A stretch of DNA of 6,464 bases from assembly GCA_011371515.1 (NCBI GenBank), contig DRQE01000066.1, positions 1-6,464 of the forward strand. The letters run 5' to 3'. Under the pieces are notes generated by a model that was not told the DNA's origin, did not search any database, and was given only the letters and a program-made list of their open reading frames with translations. The DNA is from Deltaproteobacteria bacterium (lineage in GTDB: Bacteria > Desulfobacterota > GWC2-55-46 > DRQE01). The translations under genes and the position numbers were made by a program. Positions 1 to 6,270 of the stretch are shown piece after piece (position 1 is the stretch's first letter; every line of letters begins with the position of its first letter).

Positions 1-1028
1 CCCTCTTCTATGGTGAACTCTATGTCCTGCATATCACGGTAGTGGCGCTCAAGTTTCTTGCGTACATCCACCAGTTGCCTGTATACCTTTGGCATGCGCT
101 CTTTGAGATCACTTAAGTGTATGGGTGTGCGGATGCCTGCCACCACATCCTCACCCTGTGCGTTCATGAGGATGTCGCCGTAAAATACATTCTCACCCGT
201 GTTTGGATCCCTTGTGAAACAAACCCCTGTGCCGGAGTTATCCCCCATGTTGCCGAATACCATCTGCATTATGTTTACAGCCGTACCCTTAAGCCCCGTG
301 ATGCCCTCTACCTTTCGGTAGGTTACGGCCTTGTCAGACATCCATGACTCAAAGACAGCCCTTATGGCACCCCACAGTTGCTTGAGCGGGTCTTGGGGAA
401 AATCTTCACCTGTGTGCGCCCTGTAGAGTTGCTTGTATCTTTCAATAAGCTCTTCCAGCTCTTCTTCGTTAACATCTGTATCTACTATCTTTCCTGCCTT
501 CTTGAGCCTTACCCTTGTGCGTCTTTCCTTTATGTCGTCGAACTCTTCCTCGAATCTTTCCCTTGGAACACCCATGGCGGTGGAGCCATACATGGTAATA
601 AACCTTCTGTAGGCATCGAGGGCAAAGCGGCGGTTGTTGGTTTTGGCTGCAAGCCCCTCAACGCTTTCGTCGTTGAGCCCAAGGTTCAGTATTGTCTCCA
701 TCATACCGGGCATGCTTCTTGCAGCCCCGCTTCTTACAGAGACCAGAAGTGGATTTTCGGGGTCTCCAAGCCTTTTGCCAACCACCTTCTCGAGTTTCTT
801 AAGGTTCTTTTCAACCTCTTCTTTAAGTCCTGGAGGATACTTACGGTTGTTCTTGAAGTAGAGGTCGCAGACCTCGGTGGTTATGGTAAAACCTGCTGGC
901 ACAGGAAGCCCTATGTTTGTCATTTCTGCAAGCCCTGCACCCTTACCGCCGAGAAGCTCTCGCATGCTCGCCTTGCCTTCAGCCTTACCACCACCGAAAA
1001 AGTAAACAAATTTCTTCCTCTTTGCCAT
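1..1028 (-). CDS. ppdK: Pyruvate, phosphate dikinase, N-terminal part (partial, cut by window edge)
   Basis: PPDK interconverts ATP + Pi + pyruvate and AMP + PPi + phosphoenolpyruvate in the cytoplasm. The ATG (complement of 1026-1028) has a GGAGG 9 bases upstream and opens 342 uninterrupted codons to the window edge. Family signatures are in order: ASMRELLGGKGAGLAEM (residues 20-36), SVRSGAARSMPGMMETILNL (97-116), the AVNIMQMVFGNMGDNSGTG block (250-268), FTRDPNTGE (271-279), NAQGEDVVAGIRTP (289-302) and HYRDMQDIEFT (329-339). K29, R99, D335 and E337 match, from memory of the Clostridium symbiosum enzyme, its ATP-binding Lys, Arg, Asp and Glu. Full-length enzymes are about 880 residues, so the swivelling phosphohistidine domain and the PEP/pyruvate barrel lie outside the window. 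A short GGGKAEG insertion near residue 12 precedes the conserved start. The gene diverges from the rimP operon. The enzyme can run in the gluconeogenic or the glycolytic direction; the sequence does not show which. Confidence 0.97.
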   Translation of the reverse strand, partial: MAKRKKFVYFFGGGKAEGKASMRELLGGKGAGLAEMTNIGLPVPAGFTITTEVCDLYFKNNRKYPPGLKEEVEKNLKKLEKVVGKRLGDPENPLLVSVRSGAARSMPGMMETILNLGLNDESVEGLAAKTNNRRFALDAYRRFITMYGSTAMGVPRERFEEEFDDIKERRTRVRLKKAGKIVDTDVNEEELEELIERYKQLYRAHTGEDFPQDPLKQLWGAIRAVFESWMSDKAVTYRKVEGITGLKGTAVNIMQMVFGNMGDNSGTGVCFTRDPNTGENVFYGDILMNAQGEDVVAGIRTPIHLSDLKERMPKVYRQLVDVRKKLERHYRDMQDIEFTIEE

Positions 1029-1037
1029 TTTCCCCTT

Positions 1038-1042
1038 CCTCC
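1038..1042 (-). promoter_or_regulatory. Ribosome binding site of ppdK
   Basis: Read on the minus strand, GGAGG lies 9 bases before the ATG, followed by AAGGGGAAA. It is a near-perfect Shine-Dalgarno sequence and fixes the ppdK start at 1028. Confidence 0.85.
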
Positions 1043-1112
1043 AAAGTGATAAAGTTCAAAAAAACTTACTGGTAAGACCTGGAGACTTAAAGATTAACAA
1101 AAAAAACTCAGG

Positions 1113-1144
1113 TTGTCATCACTAAATTTGCGGAAAATTGTCAT
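1113..1144. repeat. Two direct TTGTCAT repeats in the ppdK leader
   Basis: TTGTCAT occurs at 1113-1119 and 1138-1144, 25 bases start to start. The related TTGTCAA at 1196-1202 carries the promoter -35 boxes. Between the two repeats the DNA is AT-rich (ACTAAATTTGCGGAAAA). They could be half-sites for a regulator, because 25 bases is between two and three helical turns, or simply chance in AT-rich DNA. No known operator is recognised. Confidence 0.25.
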
Positions 1145-1175
1145 GGTGTGTGGTCAGAGCCCTTACGAGAGATAA

Positions 1176-1202
1176 ATTATAATAAATTTAATGTCTTGTC
1201 AA
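1176..1202 (-). promoter_or_regulatory. Candidate sigma-70-type promoter for ppdK
   Basis: On the minus strand TTGACA (complement of 1197-1202) and TATAAT (complement of 1176-1181) both match the consensus exactly but are only 15 bases apart, shorter than the ideal 17. Transcription would start near 1169 and leave a leader of about 140 bases before ppdK. The -10 sits in the palindrome ATTATAAT, so it also reads as TATAAT on the plus strand, where it has no matching -35. The -35 is shared with the divergent rimP promoter candidate. Confidence 0.5.
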
Positions 1203-1225
1203 AGGTGTGCTCCGTCTTTTATAAC
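1196..1225 (+). promoter_or_regulatory. Candidate sigma-70-type promoter for the rimP-nusA-infB operon
   Basis: TTGTCA (1196-1201) and TATAAC (1220-1225) each match the consensus at five of six positions, with an 18-base spacer. Transcription would begin near 1232, giving a leader of roughly 94 bases that contains the hairpin at 1274-1295. The -35 box overlaps the -35 of the divergent ppdK promoter candidate almost base for base. Confidence 0.5.
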
Positions 1226-1273
1226 ATTTTTCCACTTGCAAAGCCACCGCCGATGTGGTAATTATTTAATAAT

Positions 1274-1302
1274 AAAGTGGGCAAAAGCCCACTTTTTTCT
1301 TT
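1274..1302 (+). terminator. Intrinsic terminator / probable leader attenuator before rimP
   Basis: AAAGTGGGC (1274-1282) pairs perfectly with GCCCACTTT (1287-1295) around an AAAA loop. A T-run (TTTTTT from 1293, then CTTT) follows on the plus strand, so it has the form of a Rho-independent terminator. No gene on the plus strand ends just upstream, and a promoter candidate lies at 1196-1225, so the hairpin is best read as attenuating the rimP operon leader. A weaker hairpin, CCAC (1244-1247) with GTGG (1255-1258), lies upstream. Its CCAC could instead pair with GTGG of the terminator (1277-1280) as a short competing structure. Which fold dominates cannot be judged by eye. Confidence 0.75.
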
Positions 1303-1325
1303 ACTGCCATCTGGTTTATTTTGGA

Positions 1326-1796
1326 GTGAAGCCAAGAGGTGAACAGATAGCCGAAAAGGCAAGAAACATTGCAGAGCCCCTCTGTGAAGACCTCGGTATA
1401 GAGGTGGTGGATGTGGAATACACCATGGAGAGGGGCAACTGGGTTCTGAGGATATATATAGACAGACCGGGTGGAGTAACCCTTGACGACTGTGCCCGTG
1501 TAAGCAGAGAGCTGGGCACTCTTCTGGATGTAGAGGATATTGTTCCCCAGAGCTACTCTCTCGAGGTATCGTCTCCAGGGCTCGACAGACCCCTAAAAAG
1601 GGAGAAGGACTTTCTGAAGGCTGTGGGCAAAAAGGTGCGCATAAAGACCATCGAGCCCATAGACGGCAGGAAGAACTTCAAGGTTGTTGTAGATGGAGTG
1701 GAAGATGGCACTGTGGTGGTAAAAGATGCCAGCGGAAAGGTATGGAGAATACCCATAGACAACATAGAAAAGGCACGATGCGAGATAATTTTGTAA
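1326..1796 (+). CDS. rimP: Ribosome maturation factor RimP
   Basis: RimP binds the 30S subunit during assembly and helps mature it. From the GTG at 1326 the protein has 156 residues, the usual length (about 150-155). The N-terminal alpha/beta domain shows LRIYID (41-46), DDC (54-56), LDVED (67-71) and the hallmark EVSSPGLDRP (80-89). The C-terminal SH3-like part includes EPIDG and ends with IPIDNIEKARC (142-152). The frame stays open upstream to an ATG at 1191, but those 45 extra codons run through the terminator hairpin and promoter and resemble no RimP. The GTG places the conserved LGIE at residues 23-26, as in homologues. No good Shine-Dalgarno precedes it (the upstream bases are U-rich), so initiation may be weak. 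First gene of the operon, 18 bases before nusA. Confidence 0.95.
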   Translation: MKPRGEQIAEKARNIAEPLCEDLGIEVVDVEYTMERGNWVLRIYIDRPGGVTLDDCARVSRELGTLLDVEDIVPQSYSLEVSSPGLDRPLKREKDFLKAVGKKVRIKTIEPIDGRKNFKVVVDGVEDGTVVVKDASGKVWRIPIDNIEKARCEIIL

Positions 1797-1797
1797 C

Positions 1798-1804
1798 GGG
1801 GAGG
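1798..1804 (+). promoter_or_regulatory. Ribosome binding site of nusA
   Basis: GGGGAGG starts just after the rimP stop codon and ends 10 bases before the nusA ATG. It is strong compared with the weak site of rimP, which suggests nusA is translated more efficiently than the gene before it. Confidence 0.75.
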
Positions 1805-1814
1805 TTTTAAAAGG

Positions 1815-3104
1815 ATGCTAAATCTTGCACATATTATAGAACAGGTAGAGAAGGATAAGGGCATCTCGAGGGATGTTATCATAAAGGTGCTTGAGACAGC
1901 CATGCTCAAGGCGGCAGAGAAGCGGTTTGGACCCAATAAGATAATAGAGGCAAGGTACGATGAGGACGCAGGCGAGATAGAGCTATTCGAGTTCAAGACC
2001 GTGGTGGAAGAGGTGAAAGACCCTGATACAGAAATATCCCTTGAGGAGGCAAGAAAGTACGACCCCGATGTGGAGATAGGCGACAGCCTTGGGCTTAAGA
2101 TAGATGCAAAGAACTTTGGCAGAATAGATGCGCAGACGGTACGGCAGATAATCTTTCAGAAGGTCAGAGAGGCAGAGCGTGATGCCATATACAACGAATA
2201 CATAGAGAAGAAGGGCGAGATAGTCATAGGCATAGTGCAGCGCTTCGAAAGAGGCGACATAATAGTGGACCTTGGAAAGACCGAAGCGGTGCTTCCAAGA
2301 AAAGAGCAGGTAAAGCGCGAGACCTACAGGCAGGGCGAACGCATAAGAGGGCTGGTGATAGACGTAAGGTCTGATGTGAAGGGACCTCAAGTGATACTCT
2401 CAAGGACTCACCCCGGCTTTTTGGTAAAGCTCTTTCAGATGGAGGTGCCCGAGATATACGAAGGTATTGTGGAGATAAAGGCTGCTGCAAGGGAGCCCGG
2501 TGAGAGGGCGAAGATAGCCGTTGCATCGAACAACCCTGATGTGGACCCCGTCGGTGCCTGTGTCGGGGTGAAGGGCTCAAGGGTGCAGGCAGTGGTGCAG
2601 GAACTGAGAGGCGAGAAGATAGACATAATCCACTGGTCCGATGACCCCGCAGTGCTTGCAAAGAATGCCCTTGCACCGGCACAGATAAATAAGGTTATAG
2701 TGGACAAGGCAAACCACTCGATGGAAGTAATAGTGCCTGATGATCAACTCTCACTGGCGATAGGCAAGAGAGGGCAGAATGTTAGGCTTGCAGCCAAACT
2801 TACGGGCTGGAAGATAGACATACACACAGAGAGTGAGGCAAAGAAACTCGAGATTTCACCAGAAGAGGCACTGAGAAAAGAGGTTGAGGCAAGGATAGCC
2901 GAGGAAGAAGCCCGTCAGAGAGAGCCTGTGGGCATACTCGAAGGCATAGGGCCCAAGACAGAAAGCCTTCTCAAAGAGGCAGGTATAGAGACCATAGGCG
3001 ATGTGCTGAAGGCAGGTGTGGAAGGGCTCGAGAATCTTGAAGGTATAGGCAGAAAGAAGGCAGAAAATATATACGATGCAGCAAAAAGTTTTGTGGAAAG
3101 ATAG
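1815..3104 (+). CDS. nusA: Transcription termination/antitermination factor NusA
   Basis: NusA binds RNA polymerase and nascent RNA, promotes pausing and hairpin-dependent termination, and takes part in antitermination. The 429-residue protein has the domains in standard order: N-terminal polymerase-binding domain (about 1-125), S1 domain (about 134-198, GEIVIGIVQRFERGDIIVDL onward), KH1 (about 200-275, GXXG loop G251-VK-G254) and KH2 (about 280-345, loop G317-KR-G320). After an acidic linker, a helix-hairpin-helix module (about 372-427) has two hairpins, LEGIGPKTESLL and LENLEGIGRKKA. It is longer than Bacillus NusA (about 370) and shorter than E. coli NusA (495, two acidic repeats). The HhH module resembles a single such repeat. 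The ATG at 1815 is supported by GGGGAGG 10 bases upstream. The stop codon abuts the ylxR ATG. Autoregulation through the leader hairpin is plausible, as the E. coli operon is NusA-controlled. Confidence 0.98.
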   Translation: MLNLAHIIEQVEKDKGISRDVIIKVLETAMLKAAEKRFGPNKIIEARYDEDAGEIELFEFKTVVEEVKDPDTEISLEEARKYDPDVEIGDSLGLKIDAKNFGRIDAQTVRQIIFQKVREAERDAIYNEYIEKKGEIVIGIVQRFERGDIIVDLGKTEAVLPRKEQVKRETYRQGERIRGLVIDVRSDVKGPQVILSRTHPGFLVKLFQMEVPEIYEGIVEIKAAAREPGERAKIAVASNNPDVDPVGACVGVKGSRVQAVVQELRGEKIDIIHWSDDPAVLAKNALAPAQINKVIVDKANHSMEVIVPDDQLSLAIGKRGQNVRLAAKLTGWKIDIHTESEAKKLEISPEEALRKEVEARIAEEEARQREPVGILEGIGPKTESLLKEAGIETIGDVLKAGVEGLENLEGIGRKKAENIYDAAKSFVER

Positions 3105-3413
3105 ATGCCCTTTAGAAGATGTGTGGGTTGTGGAAGCTCAAAGGAGAAAGGAGAACTCGTAAGATTCGTTGCAAGAGATGGCAGGCTTACCCTTGACCCT
3201 ACAGGAAAGGGTAGCCTTCACGGAAGGGGCGTCTACATATGCCCTGATATTGAGTGTGTTAAGAGAGCGCTTAAGAAACACAGGAAGAAGGCAATATTCT
3301 CTGTTGCACTCAGGGAGTGTGTGGCAGTGCCAGAGCTGGAAGAACTCTGGCAGATTATAGAAGAGCAAAAATTAACCAGAGGAAGATATGACAGAGGAGA
3401 AAAAAGAAAATAA
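3105..3413 (+). CDS. ylxR: YlxR/RnpM family RNA-binding protein (DUF448)
   Basis: A small basic protein of 102 residues with the family motifs RRCVGC (4-9), DPTGK (31-35) and GRGVYIC (40-46), plus C51, followed by a Lys/Arg-rich helix [11 protein letters not shown]. The family is usually about 90-100 residues and lies between nusA and infB. The Bacillus member has been reported to bind and modulate the RNase P RNA (name RnpM), and an RNA-binding role fits the charge pattern here. The ATG follows the nusA TAG with no gap. The preceding GTGGAAAG is a poor ribosome site, so translation is probably coupled to nusA. The last 26 bases, encoding a basic tail (RYDRGEKRK), overlap the infB start in another frame. 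Confidence 0.95.
   Translation: MPFRRCVGCGSSKEKGELVRFVARDGRLTLDPTGKGSLHGRGVYICPDIECVKRALKKHRKKAIFSVALRECVAVPELEELWQIIEEQKLTRGRYDRGEKRK
3378..3385 (+). promoter_or_regulatory. Ribosome binding site of infB
   Basis: AGAGGAAG lies inside the ylxR coding sequence, a few bases before the ATG at 3388. It supports this overlapping start and suggests coupling of infB to ylxR translation. Confidence 0.65.
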
Positions 3414-5583
3414 ACCCAAGGTTGAAGAAAAGAGGATAAGCTCGAAGGTCATAAGGCGGCGTGTGGCAAAGCCCCCCGTGGCTGAGGCAAAGCCCAAAGA
3501 AGAGAAGAAAAAGCCGGAGAAGAAAGAGGCTGCGCCTAAAAAGCCGCGTAAGGCACCACAGAGGGTGAAGAAGAAGGAGGCTGCCACGGTTACGAAGGAG
3601 AAGAAAGAGGCTGTGGCGGTTGCCGTAGAAGAGCCAGTACCACCTGTGGTAGAGCCTACGGCCAAAGAGGTCAAGGTATTTGAAGAGGAGAAGAAGAAAC
3701 CAGAGAAGGGCTTTACCAAAAGAGAGCCAAGAAAGAAAGTATACGAGCCAAAGGAGATAGCCCGCAAGATTCAGCCGCCAAAGCCTGTAAGGGAAGCCAA
3801 GAAGACAGAGGTTATAAAGCCCAAGGCTGAAAAGAGGGTCATAAAGATAGAAGAGGCAATAAGTGTTTCTGAGCTCTCCCAGAAGCTCGGTGTTAAGGCA
3901 AGCGAGATAATAAAGAAGCTCATGAGCCTTGGCATAATGGCAACCCTTAACCAGCTCATAGATGCAGATGCAGCAGGGCTCGTGGCACAGGACTACGGCT
4001 ATGAGGTTGAAAATGTGGCACTTGAGGAGGAGACCCTCATAGAGGCAGAGCTTGAGGGTAAAGAGGTGGAGCTTAAGCCCCGCGCCCCTGTTGTTACGGT
4101 TATGGGCCATGTGGACCACGGTAAGACCTCACTACTCGATGCCATAAGAAGGACCAATGTTGCAGGTGGTGAGGCAGGTGGTATCACACAGCACATAGGA
4201 GCCTACCATGTGCATCTCGACAAAGGGGATATAACCTTCCTTGACACCCCCGGACACGAGGCGTTTACAGCCATGAGGGCAAGGGGTGCAAAGGTTACAG
4301 ACATTGTGGTGCTCGTTGTTGCAGCAGACGACGGGGTGATGCCCCAGACAGTTGAGGCAATAAACCACGCAAAGGCTGCAGGGGTGCCCATAATAGTGGC
4401 TATAAACAAGATAGACCTGCCGCAGGCTCAGCCCGATAGAGTGAAACAGCAGCTTTCAGACTATGGCCTCATACCCGAAGAGTGGGGCGGAGATACCATA
4501 TACGTGGAGGTTTCTGCAAAGAAGGGGCTTCACATAAAGGAGCTACTGGAGATGATTCTTCTACAGGCAGAGATGCTCGAGCTTAAGGCTGCAGAGGATG
4601 TGCCGGCAAGAGGGGTCATAATAGAGTCAAAACTCGACAAGGGTAGAGGCCCTGTGGCAACGGTACTCGTGCAGAACGGAAAACTCAGGGTGGGTTCTGC
4701 ATTCGTTGCAGGTGTGCATCACGGAAGAGTAAGGGCAATGATAGACGACAGGGGCAAGAGGATAGAAGAGGCAGGCCCATCGATGCCAGTAGAGATACTT
4801 GGCCTTTCAGGACTACCCGAGGCAGGTGATACCCTCACAGTGGTCAAGGACGAGGCAACGGCAAAGCAGATTGCCCTCATAAGGGAGCGTAAGCGGGCAG
4901 AAAAAGAGCGGGCAAAGACAGCGAAGATAAGCCTCTCCGAGCTATACGATAAGATAAGCAAGGGAGAGGTGAAAGAGCTCAATGTGATAATAAAGGCAGA
5001 TGTGCATGGCTCTATTGAGGCTGTGAAGGAGGCACTCTCGAAACTTTCCACAGACAAGGTGGCAATAAAGGTCATACACAGTGCTGTGGGTGGTGTGAAC
5101 GAGGGAGACATAATGCTCGCCTCTGCATCGAACGCCATAGTCATAGGGTTCAATGTGAGGGCAGACAGCAAGGCAGCCCAGCTTGCTGAAACCGAGAAGG
5201 TGGACATAAGGATATACAACATAATCTACGACCTCATAGACGATGTGAAGAAGGCAATGGAGGGGCTTCTGGAGCCAGTCATAAGAGAAGAGGTGCTCGG
5301 CAAGGCAGAGATAAGAGAGGTCTTCAGAATACCCAAGGTGGGTAACATCGCAGGCTGCTATGTTACAGAGGGTAAGATACTGAGGGGTGCAAAGGTAAGG
5401 CTCATAAGGGACAATATAGTGATATACGATGGAAAGATAGGCTCGCTAAAGCGCTTCAAAGAGGATGTGAAAGAGGTTCAGTCTGGCTACGAGTGTGGTA
5501 TAGGAATCGAGGGATATAACGACATAAAGGTTGGAGACATTATAGAAGCCTATGAGCTGAGGGAAGAGGCGGCAAAACTCTGA
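3388..5583 (+). CDS. infB: Translation initiation factor IF-2
   Basis: IF2 is the GTPase that brings fMet-tRNA to the 30S subunit and promotes 50S joining. The product is 731 residues, close to Bacillus IF2 and shorter than the long E. coli form (890). Residues 1 to about 150 are a low-complexity Lys/Glu/Pro/Ala region, presumably disordered. An IF2_N module follows (about 152-205, [20 protein letters not shown]). The G domain has every motif: GHVDHGKT (240-247, G1), DTPGH (286-290, G3), NKID (340-343, G4) and SAK (376-378, G5). H290 of DTPGH is the catalytic histidine typical of translational GTPases. The beta-barrel domain II starts near 405, domain III near 530 ([15 protein letters not shown]), and the fMet-tRNA-binding C-terminal domain runs from about 635 to the GDIIEAYEL end. 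The gene overlaps ylxR by 26 bases. No alternative internal start with a clear ribosome site was identified. Confidence 0.99.
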   Translation: MTEEKKENKPKVEEKRISSKVIRRRVAKPPVAEAKPKEEKKKPEKKEAAPKKPRKAPQRVKKKEAATVTKEKKEAVAVAVEEPVPPVVEPTAKEVKVFEEEKKKPEKGFTKREPRKKVYEPKEIARKIQPPKPVREAKKTEVIKPKAEKRVIKIEEAISVSELSQKLGVKASEIIKKLMSLGIMATLNQLIDADAAGLVAQDYGYEVENVALEEETLIEAELEGKEVELKPRAPVVTVMGHVDHGKTSLLDAIRRTNVAGGEAGGITQHIGAYHVHLDKGDITFLDTPGHEAFTAMRARGAKVTDIVVLVVAADDGVMPQTVEAINHAKAAGVPIIVAINKIDLPQAQPDRVKQQLSDYGLIPEEWGGDTIYVEVSAKKGLHIKELLEMILLQAEMLELKAAEDVPARGVIIESKLDKGRGPVATVLVQNGKLRVGSAFVAGVHHGRVRAMIDDRGKRIEEAGPSMPVEILGLSGLPEAGDTLTVVKDEATAKQIALIRERKRAEKERAKTAKISLSELYDKISKGEVKELNVIIKADVHGSIEAVKEALSKLSTDKVAIKVIHSAVGGVNEGDIMLASASNAIVIGFNVRADSKAAQLAETEKVDIRIYNIIYDLIDDVKKAMEGLLEPVIREEVLGKAEIREVFRIPKVGNIAGCYVTEGKILRGAKVRLIRDNIVIYDGKIGSLKRFKEDVKEVQSGYECGIGIEGYNDIKVGDIIEAYELREEAAKL

Positions 5584-5599
5584 GCCACAGATAGACGCC

Positions 5600-5914
5600 A
5601 TGGTTGTGGGGATATGTCATATAGGGGTGGTGATACACGACAACCACTCCCTCAAGGGAAAGCGAAAGGTCTTGAAACGGGTGCTCGAGGGGGTAAAGAA
5701 CAAGTTCAATGTGAGCATTTCCGAAGTGGGTGCGCAGGATATGTGGCAGCGGGCAGAGATAGGCTTCAGTGCAGTGGGTAGCTCCAGACAGGTGGTGAAC
5801 GCCACCATAGACAAGGTTATAAACTTCATAGAGGGGTTGCATCTCGTGGACATAGTCGAGCAGGAAGTTGAGCTTATAAACTGTCCACTAATAAAAGGCA
5901 GATACCATATATGA
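5600..5914 (+). CDS. ylxP: YlxP family protein (DUF503)
   Basis: This 104-residue protein belongs to the DUF503/YlxP family. The motifs are HSLKGKRKVLKRV (16-28) and NVSISEVGAQDMWQRA (37-52), followed by a helix-strand tail, in a compact ferredoxin-like size. The molecular function is not established; the constant position between infB and rbfA suggests a part in ribosome assembly or translation, which is inference. It starts 16 bases after infB. The ATG at 5600 fits the usual family start, a few residues before the first beta strand, but the bases before it (CCACAGATAGACGCC) hold no convincing ribosome site, so reinitiation after infB is likely. Its TGA overlaps the rbfA ATG. Confidence 0.93.
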   Translation: MVVGICHIGVVIHDNHSLKGKRKVLKRVLEGVKNKFNVSISEVGAQDMWQRAEIGFSAVGSSRQVVNATIDKVINFIEGLHLVDIVEQEVELINCPLIKGRYHI

Positions 5915-6270
5915 TGATGACGGTACACTCAAGAAAGGAGAGGGTAGAGCATCTTCTTAAAGAAGAGATAGCCTTGATGCTCCTGCACGGAGAGATAAAA
6001 GACCCGAGGGTGGGGTTTGTAACCATAACAAAGGTGAGGATGACCAAAGACCTTAAGCGTGCACGGGTGTTTTTCAGCATGACGGGCACCAAAGAGGAGG
6101 TTGCCCTCTCAACAGAAGGGCTGAACAGTGCCCGTGCGTTCATAAAAAGAGAGCTCGCCCGTAGACTCGCCCTCAAACACATACCCACGGTGAGCTTCGA
6201 GTACGACGATACCCTCGACTATGCAGACCACATAGAGAAGGTCATAAAGAAGATCAAAGAGGAGGATTGA
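5911..6270 (+). CDS. rbfA: 30S ribosome-binding factor RbfA
   Basis: RbfA binds the 30S subunit near the 16S rRNA 5' helix during late maturation and acts in the same process as RimP. The 119-residue product has the single KH-like fold: N-terminal helix SRKERVEHLLKEEIALML (7-24), DPRVGFVTITKVRMTKDLKR (31-50), then the strand ARVFFS (51-56), the helix-kink-helix LNSARAFIKRELARRL (71-86) and a final IPTVSFEYDD strand (91-100). Three ATG codons in a row (5911, 5914, 5917) could each be the start. The first overlaps the ylxP stop as ATGA and is taken here, with AAAAGG at 5893-5898 as a distant ribosome site. The stop TGA shares one base with the nrnA ATG. Confidence 0.97.
   Translation: MMMTVHSRKERVEHLLKEEIALMLLHGEIKDPRVGFVTITKVRMTKDLKRARVFFSMTGTKEEVALSTEGLNSARAFIKRELARRLALKHIPTVSFEYDDTLDYADHIEKVIKKIKEED
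6258..6265 (+). promoter_or_regulatory. Ribosome binding site of nrnA
   Basis: AGAGGAGG at the very end of rbfA lies 4 bases before the ATG at 6270. It is one of the strongest ribosome sites in the window and settles the nrnA start. Confidence 0.75.

Noticed and set aside
378..1049. Long plus-strand open frame of 223 codons opposite ppdK
   Set aside because: It lies entirely antisense to the clearly recognised PPDK reading frame and its start region, has no recognisable motifs, and is a by-product of that gene's codon pattern.
1065..1076. CTTAC-TG-GTAAG inverted repeat near the ppdK start as an operator
   Set aside because: Only five base pairs per arm and no known regulator matches. It is mentioned only as part of the leader.
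1178..1183. Perfect TATAAT on the plus strand
   Set aside because: No -35-like hexamer lies 15-19 bases upstream. The match arises because ATTATAAT is palindromic, and the minus-strand reading has a consensus -35.
1253..1261. Minimal leader reading frame ATG TGG TAA before the attenuator
   Set aside because: It has no ribosome site and only two codons. A Trp codon next to a stop is tempting as an attenuation signal but is most simply chance.
1274..1295. Hairpin as a terminator for minus-strand transcription
   Set aside because: On the minus strand the stem is followed by TATTATTAAAT, not a solid T-run, and no minus-strand gene ends there.
1191..1325. Upstream extension of rimP from an ATG at 1191
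   Set aside because: The extra residues match no RimP N-terminus as far as I can tell, and the stretch contains the promoter -35, -10 and terminator hairpin. The ATG also lies before the predicted transcription start.
1029..1325. tRNA or small structured RNA in the intergenic region
   Set aside because: No cloverleaf, T-loop GTTC motif or known RNA core was seen; metY, present before rimP in E. coli, is absent here.
3355..4119. Minus-strand open frame of 254 codons, rich in Leu, Tyr and Phe, resembling a membrane protein
   Set aside because: It is the complement of the Lys/Glu/Pro-rich start of infB. Purine-rich coding DNA read backwards gives such Leu/Phe-rich false membrane proteins.
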